A stretch of 5,938 nucleotides of DNA, taken from the NCBI GenBank assembly GCA_026713285.1, contig JAPOOT010000466.1, positions 1 through 5,938 on the forward strand. Reading direction: 5' to 3'. Numbering within the stretch: position 1 is the first letter of the stretch; each line of letters begins with the position of its first letter. Positions 1 through 5,275 of the stretch are shown in pieces. The notes beneath the pieces were generated by a model that made no database searches, was not told the origin of the DNA, and saw nothing but the letters and a program-made list of their open reading frames with translations. The stretch is from Gemmatimonadota bacterium. Its GTDB lineage: Bacteria; JAAXHH01. Made by a program: the position numbers and the translations under genes.

Positions 1-1252
1 GCATCTGCATCCAGACGGGCGACTGCAGGAGGCCGACGCCCGACGCCACGATCTCGCCGGAGTCTCCCCAGATCGACCGCAACCGGCCGTGGATGTTCGC
101 GAAACAGTAGGCCGTGGCCTCCAGGCTGGCCCGCATGACGTCAAGGGGCGTGGTGTGCAGCGTCATGCCGGTAATGGCCGCCCTTGCGGAATCGTGCCAG
201 CCCGGGCTGCGCTCGCCCGCCCAGAACGGCAACACCGTGAGGCCGTGGCTGTCCGGCGCCATCCCGCCCAGATCCTGCTCGACCCTTTGCTCGCCGGCGA
301 GGCGCAGCGTGTCGCGCATCCAGCCGTAGACGTTCCCGCCGTTGCTCAGGGCGCCGCCCATCAGGATCCTCCGGCGGTCCGACCGGTAACACCACAGGCC
401 TTCGGGGATCGCGAACTCCGCGGCCCGCCTCATGACCCGCATCGCGCCTGAAGTGCCCACCATCAGGGCGATACGGTCCTCGTCCACGCATCCGCTGCCG
501 ATATTGTTGCAGGCGCCGTCGCCAATGGCGGGATACCAGGAAGCTCCGGCCAGGACCGGCCAGCGGGACGCGAATTCGTCCTTCAGCCCCCGGACCGGCT
601 CGTCCACGTCGCAAAGGGGCGTCAGTTGGGTCCGTTCCACCGGCAACGCGGCCAGGGTCTCGTCGTCCCAGTCGCAGTTGTGCGCGTTGAACAACCCCGT
701 ACCGGAAGCCATGGAAACGCTACAGGCCGGTGCGCCGAACCATCTGAGGAAGAGGTATTCTCCGATGGACATCCAGCGTTCCACCCGGGCGAAACGATCG
801 GGGTCGTTCCGGGCGAGCCAGCATAGCTTGGCGGGGAGGTAGGAGGCGTGGAGCACGCAGCCGGTACGCCTGTGCGTCGCGCCGATGTCGAGGCGCTCGG
901 CCAGATCGGGGATAACGGACCGCGGCCGCGTATCGGCCCAGCTGATCAGCGGGGTCACGGCACGGCTTCCCTCCACGCCAACCACGTTGTGCCAGAAAGT
1001 GGTCATGGCCACGCCGTCGATCGTGGTATTACCTCCCGCCGCGCAGAAGTCATCAAGCACCGAGCCCACTTCCGCCACCAGGCGGTCGGCGTCGATAAAG
1101 ACCCCGCCGTCCGGCGTGGTCTCCATGCTGTAGGGTTTCTGAAAGACGGGCGACGAGATCCCCGCGGTCCGGTCGAACAGGATCGCCCGCACGGACGACG
1201 TGCCGATGTCGATGGCCAGTACGCGGGGCGGCTGAATCGTGTCGCGGGGCAT
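1..1252 (-). CDS. FGGY-family carbohydrate kinase, probably gluconokinase-like (C-terminus cut by window edge)
   Basis: ATP-dependent sugar kinase of the FGGY family. It would phosphorylate a sugar or sugar acid in the cytoplasm, most likely gluconate to 6-phosphogluconate. Reading the minus strand from 1252 gives 417 uninterrupted codons. The N-terminal phosphate loop (D15-I-G-T-S-S) opens the first actin-like domain, and W105-A-D-T-R109 sits where gluconokinases carry their WAD-x-R motif. The catalytic aspartate is expected at D245 (I-G-D-G-A-C-N-N-I-G-S-G), followed by the second phosphate loop G266-T-S-G. The last visible residues (A-S-G-V-G-L-L-Q-S-P-V-W-M-Q-M) match the start of the second FGGY signature, so about 80 residues are missing. 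The start at 1252 places the first motif at the family's usual distance and has a weak CAGG upstream. An in-frame ATG at 1315 would add 21 low-complexity residues and has no ribosome site. Gluconate specificity rests on motif resemblance; xylulokinase or another FGGY substrate remains possible. Confidence 0.88.
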   Translation of the reverse strand, partial: MPRDTIQPPRVLAIDIGTSSVRAILFDRTAGISSPVFQKPYSMETTPDGGVFIDADRLVAEVGSVLDDFCAAGGNTTIDGVAMTTFWHNVVGVEGSRAVTPLISWADTRPRSVIPDLAERLDIGATHRRTGCVLHASYLPAKLCWLARNDPDRFARVERWMSIGEYLFLRWFGAPACSVSMASGTGLFNAHNCDWDDETLAALPVERTQLTPLCDVDEPVRGLKDEFASRWPVLAGASWYPAIGDGACNNIGSGCVDEDRIALMVGTSGAMRVMRRAAEFAIPEGLWCYRSDRRRILMGGALSNGGNVYGWMRDTLRLAGEQRVEQDLGGMAPDSHGLTVLPFWAGERSPGWHDSARAAITGMTLHTTPLDVMRASLEATAYCFANIHGRLRSIWGDSGEIVASGVGLLQSPVWMQM

Positions 1253-1368
1253 GGACGATGCCTGGCTATCGGGTAGATGAGAAACAGCGTCCTGATGCTG
1301 CGTGGACTTATCCATGGACAATGGACGCAGAGGACGCGGATATGAGAGCGGGAAACGGCTGCAGGCGT

Positions 1369-1397
1369 ATTATATCGAAGGGCGGTTTGCGTTTCAA
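1369..1397 (-). promoter_or_regulatory. Sigma70-type promoter for the FGGY kinase gene
   Basis: Read on the minus strand, TTGAAA (plus coordinates 1392-1397) is followed after exactly 17 bases by a perfect TATAAT (1369-1374). Transcription would start near 1362, leaving an untranslated leader of about 110 bases to the ATG at 1252, or about 47 bases if the upstream ATG at 1315 were used. In GC-rich DNA such a match is unlikely by chance, and it lies in the divergent intergenic region facing the kinase. No clear operator was seen beside it. Confidence 0.72.
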
Positions 1398-1423
1398 GTC
1401 AAAAGCTACGGGCCAAGAAAGGA

Positions 1424-1454
1424 TTGACAGCCGGACCTCTGCCGCCTTTTTTAA
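1424..1454 (+). promoter_or_regulatory. Candidate promoter for the aldolase gene
   Basis: A perfect TTGACA box occupies 1424-1429, about 80 bases upstream of the aldolase start. Possible -10 elements are poor: TTTTTA (1448-1453, spacer 18) or TTTTAA (1449-1454, spacer 19) in the T-rich stretch 1447-1452. TATCAT at 1466-1471 resembles a -10 box better but is too far from TTGACA and has no -35 of its own. The position is right; the -10 assignment is uncertain. Confidence 0.4.
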
Positions 1455-1493
1455 AGCGGTCTGCGTATCATGTCCAACCCAGGAATAAACGCG

Positions 1494-1498
1494 AGGAG
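1494..1498 (+). promoter_or_regulatory. Ribosome binding site of the aldolase gene
   Basis: AGGAG lies 12 bases before the ATG at 1511. The spacing is a little long, but this is the only purine-rich site near that start. It supports 1511 over the in-frame upstream codon at 1424, which falls inside the TTGACA promoter box and would add 29 residues unlike any aldolase. Confidence 0.6.
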
Positions 1499-1510
1499 AA
1501 GCAGCATAAG

Positions 1511-2536
1511 ATGTCTTCCAACCTGAAAGAAGTTGCCCGGGCCATGGTCGCTCCCGACAAGGGGATCCTGGCGGCGGATGAAAGCAGCGACACGATCAAG
1601 AACCGGTTCGACCGTATCGGACTGCCATCGACGAAGGAGAATCGCCGGGCCTATCGCCACATGCTGTTCACCACCGAAGGCATGGAGGAATTCATCAGCG
1701 GCGTCATCCTCTACGAAGAGACACTGCGGCAGAAGGCCCTCGACGAGGCCGAAACGCCGTTCCCGAAGCTGTTGTCCGACAAAGGGATTATACCCGGCAT
1801 CAAGGTGGACAGCGGCATCCATGATCTGGCCGGTTTCCCGGGAGAGAAAGTCACCGAGGGACTAGACGGCCTGCGGGCGCGCCTGAGGAGATACGGCCGG
1901 CTAGGCGCCGCCTTTGCGAAGTGGCGCGCGGTCATTACCGTGGGCAAGGGGATTCCCTCGGATGTCTGCATCGACGCGAACGCCCACGCCCTCGCGCGGT
2001 ACGCGGCCCTGTGCCAGGAAAACGGCATCGTACCGATCGTGGAGCCCGAGGTGCTGATGGACGGCGACCACACTATTTACCGGTGCGACGAGGTGACCGG
2101 TGTCGCGCTGCGGCGCGTGTTCGAGGCCCTGGCCGAGCACGAGGTCATGCTGGAAGGGATCGTCCTGAAACCCAGTATGGTCATATCGGGTTCGTATTGC
2201 CCCGAGCAGGCCTCCGTTGAGGAAGTCGCGCGCCGCACAGTGAACAATTTCCTGCGCAACGTTCCGCGGGACGTGCCAGGCGTCGCCTTTCTTTCGGGCG
2301 GGCAGTCCTCGGAGACCGCCACGGCCCACCTGAACGCCATGAACGCCATGTTCGGCGAACTTCCGTGGGAACTCAGCTTCTCCTACGGCCGCGCCCTGCA
2401 GGCGGCTCCGCTGCAGGCATGGGGTGGAGATCCGGCCAATTTCGAAGCGGGGCAGCAGGCCTTTTACCACCGCGCCATGTGCAACAGCGCCGCCCGTACC
2501 GGCCAGTACAGCGCCGACATGGAAGTCGCGGCCTGA
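1511..2536 (+). CDS. Class I fructose-bisphosphate aldolase
   Basis: Cleaves fructose-1,6-bisphosphate to dihydroxyacetone phosphate and glyceraldehyde-3-phosphate, reversibly, in glycolysis and gluconeogenesis, through a lysine Schiff base without metal. The 341-residue product covers the whole family fold. It has G-I-L-A-A-D24-E-S near the N-terminus, K98 in G-I-K-V-D, K137-W-R in the active-site barrel, E178 in I-V-E-P-E, and the signature L-E-G-I-V-L-K220-P-S-M-V with the Schiff-base lysine. It also has the phosphate-binding L-S-G-G-Q-S-S-E loop (from 261) and F-S-Y-G-R (from 290). These align with D33, K107, K146, E187 and K229 of the vertebrate muscle enzyme. Class I enzymes are less common in bacteria than zinc-dependent class II. 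The start M-S-S-N gives the usual N-terminus. The tail G-Q-Y-S-A-D-M-E-V-A-A ends inside the first copy of a 42-bp tandem repeat that continues past the stop. The FGGY kinase is divergent upstream. Confidence 0.95.
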   Translation: MSSNLKEVARAMVAPDKGILAADESSDTIKNRFDRIGLPSTKENRRAYRHMLFTTEGMEEFISGVILYEETLRQKALDEAETPFPKLLSDKGIIPGIKVDSGIHDLAGFPGEKVTEGLDGLRARLRRYGRLGAAFAKWRAVITVGKGIPSDVCIDANAHALARYAALCQENGIVPIVEPEVLMDGDHTIYRCDEVTGVALRRVFEALAEHEVMLEGIVLKPSMVISGSYCPEQASVEEVARRTVNNFLRNVPRDVPGVAFLSGGQSSETATAHLNAMNAMFGELPWELSFSYGRALQAAPLQAWGGDPANFEAGQQAFYHRAMCNSAARTGQYSADMEVAA

Positions 2537-2626
2537 CGTTTCGGCCCGTACAGCGCCGACATGGAAGTCGCGGCCTGGCGTTTCGGCCAGTTCACCACCG
2601 ACATGGAAGTCGCGGCCGGCGGCCCA
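2501..2626 (+). repeat. 42-bp tandem repeat, three copies, spanning the aldolase stop codon
   Basis: Copies run 2501-2542, 2543-2584 and 2585-2626. Copies 1 and 2 differ at two of 42 positions; copy 3 is diverged at both ends but keeps the 20-base core from CCGACATGG to GCGGCC. The period is 14 codons, so frame is kept. In the aldolase frame the units read G-Q-Y-S-A-D-M-E-V-A-A-stop-R-F, then G-P-Y-S-A-D-M-E-V-A-A-W-R-F, then G-Q-F-T-T-D-M-E-V-A-A-G-G-P. Only copy 1 has TGA; copy 2 has TGG at that place. Copies 2 and 3 make up most of the 112-base leader of the next gene. The simplest origin is tandem duplication of the aldolase 3' end by slippage or unequal crossing-over. Confidence 0.93.
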
Positions 2627-2648
2627 GCACGTAGCGGCGACAGATCTG

Positions 2649-3755
2649 ATGTCCAGACCCCCTTATTCCGACATCGTGGCAGGCTTGCCTTCCGTGACCC
2701 CCTTCGTGGGTCCCGAAACCATCGAACGACAGCAGGGAAAAACGTTCCGGGTGCGTATCGGCGCCAACGAAAGCGCCTTCGGCGTATCGCCCAGGGCGGC
2801 TGCGGCCATGAGCGAGGCCGCGGCGGGCGTCGCCTGGTACTGCGATCCGGAAGGTTACGAACTGCGGGCCGAGCTGGCCGCGATACACGGCGTCGGTATC
2901 GAGAATGTGACACTCGGCGCGGGGATCGACGACCTGCTGGGCCTGATCGTACGCATGTATATGAATCAGGGTGATGCGGTCGCCGCTTCCCTCGGCTCCT
3001 ATCCGACCTTTGCCTACCACGTCGACGGCTTCGGCGGCAGGCTGGAGACGGTACCCTACCGCAACGATCGCAACGACCTCATGGCGCTTACGGACCTGGC
3101 CGCGCGCACGAAGGCGTGTATCCTCTATCTGGCCAATCCGGACAACCCCACGGGTTCTTATTACGGCAGCAACGCCATCGGCGATCTCCTCGACCGCCTG
3201 GACCGTGTGTCCTCCGAGTGTCTCTTCATTCTCGACGAGGCGTACCTGGACTTCGTGCCGCCCGACACCATGCTCCCCATCGACGTGGACGACCCCAGGT
3301 TGATCCGTGTGCGCACCTTCTCCAAGGCCCACGGCATGGCCGGCGCCCGGGTGGGATACGCCATCGCCCACCGGGACATCATCCGGACCTTCGACAAGGT
3401 CCGGCTTCATTTCGGCGTGAGCCTGGTGGCACAGGCCGGCGCACTGGCCTCGTTGCGCGACCCGGATTTCGTGGCAGGCGTTGTAAAGGCCGTGGAGGAT
3501 GGAAAAAAGGACTACCGTAAACTGGCCGAGGACGCCGGGATATCGGCCCTGCCTTCCCAGACCAATTTCGTCGCCTTCGACTTCGGTACGGGTGAACGGG
3601 CCGGCGCGGTGATGAACACCCTCATCGAACGGGGCGTGTTCCTGAGAAAACCCGTCGCGCCGGACCTGGACCGCCTGGTCCGGGTCACTGTGGGCACGCC
3701 CGACGACCGGGCCGTATTCTCGGAACTGTTCGAAGATGTGATGAACGGAAAGTAG
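2649..3755 (+). CDS. HisC-type PLP-dependent aminotransferase (fold type I, class I/II)
   Basis: Cytoplasmic pyridoxal-phosphate aminotransferase resembling histidinol-phosphate aminotransferase, 368 residues, close to the usual 350-370. Visible in order: A-N-E-S-A-F-G (39-45), in the place of the NENPYG-type substrate loop; G-A-G-I-D-D (90-95), the cofactor phosphate-binding turn; N163-P-D-N-P-T-G; D196-E-A-Y199, holding the pyridine nitrogen and ring oxygen; T-F-S-K226, the Schiff-base lysine; R234 eight residues on; and R345-V-T-V-G-T, the expected substrate-carboxylate arginine. HisC activity is plausible, but no other his gene is in the window, and this family contains many paralogues of unknown substrate. 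The ATG at 2649 gives a normal N-terminus, though no good ribosome site precedes it. The frame stays open upstream through the 42-bp repeats to 2424, inside the aldolase gene; that longer start is unlikely because it would add repeat-derived, family-unlike residues. Confidence 0.88.
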   Translation: MSRPPYSDIVAGLPSVTPFVGPETIERQQGKTFRVRIGANESAFGVSPRAAAAMSEAAAGVAWYCDPEGYELRAELAAIHGVGIENVTLGAGIDDLLGLIVRMYMNQGDAVAASLGSYPTFAYHVDGFGGRLETVPYRNDRNDLMALTDLAARTKACILYLANPDNPTGSYYGSNAIGDLLDRLDRVSSECLFILDEAYLDFVPPDTMLPIDVDDPRLIRVRTFSKAHGMAGARVGYAIAHRDIIRTFDKVRLHFGVSLVAQAGALASLRDPDFVAGVVKAVEDGKKDYRKLAEDAGISALPSQTNFVAFDFGTGERAGAVMNTLIERGVFLRKPVAPDLDRLVRVTVGTPDDRAVFSELFEDVMNGK

Positions 3756-3784
3756 GAAAGTAAACCCAGGCGCAGGCCGGGGTA

Positions 3785-3824
3785 GGCATGGAAACCGGAT
3801 GCCGGTGTATAGGTGTATAACACC
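3785..3824. repeat. Two small inverted repeats and an 8-bp direct repeat in the leader of the dioxygenase gene
   Basis: In the 116-base gap between the aminotransferase and the dioxygenase, GGCAT (3785-3789) pairs with ATGCC (3799-3803), and GGTGT (3812-3816) pairs with ACACC (3820-3824) around a 3-base ATA. The octamer GGTGTATA is repeated directly at 3804-3811 and 3812-3819. This could be a regulator site or leader hairpins. No T-run follows, so it is not a typical intrinsic terminator. The stems are only 5 bp and chance is a real alternative. Confidence 0.35.
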
Positions 3825-3855
3825 ACGCGCAGGCTTAAACGGGTATAGGGCCGGC

Positions 3856-3861
3856 GGAGGA
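3856..3861 (+). promoter_or_regulatory. Ribosome binding site of the PhyH-type gene
   Basis: GGAGGA ends 10 bases before the ATG at 3872. It is the strongest Shine-Dalgarno match in the window. It fixes that start and suggests this gene is translated independently of the aminotransferase upstream. Confidence 0.7.
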
Positions 3862-3871
3862 CGCTCCAACC

Positions 3872-4609
3872 ATGGTCGATCTCGAGTTTTTCAAACACAA
3901 CGGTTACGTAAAACTCGGGCAGCCGTTTACCGCCGAAGAGTTAAACCGTTACACCGAACTGTACGACCGCGACAAGTCAGAGACCGGGTATTTCTGGCGA
4001 CCCATCGCCTTCGATGGACACCAGAGCGTGAACTGCGAACCGCTGATCTCCTCACCGGAGTTCGACGGGTTGATCCGCCACCCCGCGCTTATCGGCGCGG
4101 TCGAGACCATCTTCGAAGGGCCAAGCTGCCTCGCGGAGGCCTGTCTGCGTCACATGGCGCCCCACGAGGGCGACCCGGTCGAGGTCTGGCACCGTGACCG
4201 GAGGCACATGACCGACCGGCCCTACCGGTGCGGCTACCTCCACATGATGCTCTACCTGACGGACGTAAGCGAGGATACCCACTGCTTTTCCATATCGCCG
4301 GAGCCCTGCGACGCGTCTATCCTGGATACCGAGGAACAGGTGGAGCAACGCGGAGGGATTCCCCTCCACGGACCGGCCGGCACCGTCATCCTCTTCAACC
4401 TGTCCGTCGTCCACGCGGCAACAGTCCGGAGAACCCCCCACGAACGAAAGTCCGTCCAGGTCTACTACGGCCACCGCGACGGACCCGTCCTCAGCCAGTT
4501 CACCACCATCCCCACAAGTCTCTGGCGTGACCACACGGATCCGGAAGTACGCGGATTCTATGGCCTGCTCAACACACGGTCGCAGAAGTTTGCCGAGGCG
4601 TTCGGGTGA
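3872..4609 (+). CDS. Phytanoyl-CoA dioxygenase (PhyH)-family Fe(II)/2-oxoglutarate oxygenase
   Basis: Non-haem iron oxygenase of the PhyH family. These enzymes couple oxidative decarboxylation of 2-oxoglutarate to hydroxylation (or a related oxidation) of a small molecule. The 245-residue product begins with the family's typical F-F-K-H-N-G-Y-V-K-L opening. The facial triad is visible as H107-R-D109 in V-W-H-R-D-R and the distal H181 in L-S-V-V-H-A-A. R192, 11 residues later, is where the 2-oxoglutarate carboxylate is bound. There is no signal peptide or membrane segment. Bacterial members act on very different substrates, including ectoine, phosphonates, halogenated carriers and lipids, so the substrate cannot be inferred. 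It is somewhat shorter than the human enzyme (338 residues), as is usual for bacterial members. It lies 116 bases after the aminotransferase and converges with the antitoxin gene downstream. Confidence 0.87.
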   Translation: MVDLEFFKHNGYVKLGQPFTAEELNRYTELYDRDKSETGYFWRPIAFDGHQSVNCEPLISSPEFDGLIRHPALIGAVETIFEGPSCLAEACLRHMAPHEGDPVEVWHRDRRHMTDRPYRCGYLHMMLYLTDVSEDTHCFSISPEPCDASILDTEEQVEQRGGIPLHGPAGTVILFNLSVVHAATVRRTPHERKSVQVYYGHRDGPVLSQFTTIPTSLWRDHTDPEVRGFYGLLNTRSQKFAEAFG

Positions 4610-4617
4610 AGATGCTG

Positions 4618-4654
4618 GCCTTCACGGATCATTACACCCCGCTTCGTTGAAGGC
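4618..4654 (+). terminator. Weak hairpin between the convergent dioxygenase and higA genes
   Basis: GCCTTCA (4618-4624) is exactly complementary to TGAAGGC (4648-4654), with a 23-base loop, starting 9 bases after the dioxygenase stop codon. It stands where a terminator between convergent genes would be expected. However, the loop is long and no T-run follows on either strand, so it could be fortuitous. The remaining bases 4655-4745 show no gene or clear motif. Confidence 0.25.
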
Positions 4655-4745
4655 ACACTTCCCGCCAGCACTTGTACGGACGGAGACACCCGTAACGCCA
4701 GCGACTTACCGATCGGACGGTTCCTCTCGCTTGCGCGGCTTCATC

Positions 4746-5057
4746 TCATATGGGCATTGCGCCCGCGCGTCCTTCGGCAGCCCGGTTCCTGCGCTCCTGC
4801 GTAAGCTCGTAGCTCGACTGCATCCGCATCCAGTGATCGGCGGTGCCCCAGCCTATGTCTTCCAGCGCCAGCGCCATGTTCGCGGATACCCCCGCCTTGC
4901 CATTCAATAGGCGCGACAGTGTTCCTCGCTCGCATCCTAGCCGGGCCGCCGTCTCGGTCACGTTCCAGCCCACATCGTCCATGCTCTCTCGGATCAGTTC
5001 GCCCAGGTGCGGCGGGTTCAGCATCGGGCCAACGCGATCGTTTGCTATTTCGTTCAT
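4746..5057 (-). CDS. higA: HigA-type XRE-family antitoxin
   Basis: Helix-turn-helix antitoxin of the HigBA type II toxin-antitoxin family. Such proteins neutralise the HigB ribosome-dependent mRNA interferase and repress their own promoter. The 103-residue product has the family's opening N-P-P-H-L-G-E-L-I-R-E (14-24), and a helix-turn-helix over about residues 31-70 (T-E-T-A-A-R-L-G then G-T-L-S-R-L-L-N-G-K-A-G-V-S). This is followed by the usual M-A-L-A-L-E segment and a W-x-x-M-Q near 76-80. The start ATG at 5057 has AGGGAG 8 bases upstream (5066-5071); the GTG at 5066-5064 overlaps that site and is rejected. In the standard order higB comes first on the same strand, and here only a C-terminal piece of higB precedes it, 18 bases away. 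The antitoxin therefore looks orphaned. It has no frameshift and may still bind DNA or counter related toxins. Confidence 0.87.
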   Translation of the reverse strand: MNEIANDRVGPMLNPPHLGELIRESMDDVGWNVTETAARLGCERGTLSRLLNGKAGVSANMALALEDIGWGTADHWMRMQSSYELTQERRNRAAEGRAGAMPI

Positions 5058-5065
5058 TGTCGTCA

Positions 5066-5071
5066 CTCCCT
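5066..5071 (-). promoter_or_regulatory. Ribosome binding site of higA
   Basis: On the minus strand AGGGAG lies 8 bases before the ATG at 5057. It falls in the short gap between the end of the higB remnant (stop at 5078-5076) and higA, the usual arrangement in higBA operons. Confidence 0.6.
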
Positions 5072-5075
5072 GGGG

Positions 5076-5192
5076 TCAGTGATAATCGATCAGGTCCACA
5101 TCCACGGCTTCGCCGTCCTCGAAGCGGAACACCACGCGCCAGTTACCCGAATCCCGGACGCTCCACTTCCAGGGCAAGTTGAAGTAAAACCT
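5076..5192 (-). pseudogene. higB: Remnant of a HigB (RelE-fold) toxin gene, C-terminal part only
   Basis: The minus strand from 5192 to the TGA at 5078-5076 reads 38 codons ending in W-S-V-R-D-S-G-N-W-R-V-V-F-R-F-E-D-G, then E-A-V-D-V-D-L-I-D-Y-H-stop. This is the conserved end of HigB toxins. An in-frame TGA (5195-5193) lies directly upstream, and the fragment contains no ATG or GTG start. HigB proteins have about 90-100 residues, so most of the toxin is gone. Its first residues (F-N-L-P directly joined to W-K-W-S) suggest an internal deletion of the stretch that normally carries an L-K-G-x-x-x-G-like motif between them. The region further upstream reaches another gene's terminator within about 50 bases and leaves no room for the rest. 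The toxin is almost certainly non-functional. Confidence 0.8.
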
Positions 5193-5240
5193 TCACGCCG
5201 ACAGTTCGCATCGTGAGATCAAAAATGGAAAAAGATACGT

Positions 5241-5275
5241 ACTTTAGACACCTTTTAAGCGATCACTTCTAAAGT
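5241..5275 (-). terminator. Putative intrinsic terminator of the desulfhydrase-like gene, overlapping its stop codon
   Basis: ACTTTAGA (5241-5248) and TCTAAAGT (5268-5275) form a perfect 8-bp inverted repeat with a 19-base loop. Read on the minus strand, the first arm contains the last sense codon and the TAG stop (5271-5269) of the gene ending there. The second arm is followed shortly by ATCTTTTTCC and then ATTTTTGATC. A stem followed by T-runs fits a Rho-independent terminator, although the stem is AT-rich and therefore weak. The stretch 5196-5268 is clearly poorer in G+C than the genes on either side and holds no gene. Confidence 0.5.

Noticed and set aside
1..60. Suspected frameshift near the end of the visible kinase sequence
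   Set aside because: Careful reverse-complementing restores the expected A-S-G-V-G-L-L-Q-S-P-V-W in a single frame, so the gene is intact as far as it can be seen.
1258..1488. Open frame of 76 codons between the kinase and the aldolase
   Set aside because: It covers both promoter boxes, has no ribosome site and no family resemblance; it is better read as intergenic DNA.
2534..2536. Possible recoding of the aldolase TGA as Trp, since copy 2 of the repeat has TGG at that place
   Set aside because: The 341-residue product is already full length for the family, and past the repeats the frame runs out of phase into the aminotransferase gene. There is no sign of a UGA-Trp code elsewhere: the dioxygenase, higA and higB remnant all end properly at TGA.
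2501..2626. CRISPR array or mobile-element ends as an explanation for the repeats
   Set aside because: The units are contiguous with no spacers, keep the coding frame and match the aldolase tail. There is no cas gene, transposase or flanking target duplication.
2592..3869. Long open frame of 425 codons on the minus strand
   Set aside because: It lies antisense to the aminotransferase, which has full family motifs. GC-rich codon bias keeps antisense frames open, and the translation shows no recognisable domain.
4527..4910. Open frame of 127 codons on the plus strand after the dioxygenase
   Set aside because: It overlaps the end of the dioxygenase in another frame and is antisense to higA. 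No family features and no ribosome site.
5150..5215. Small frame of 22 codons starting M-R-T-V-G-V-K on the minus strand over the start of the higB remnant
   Set aside because: It is out of frame with the recognisable HigB end and matches no toxin N-terminus; most likely a chance frame in decayed sequence.
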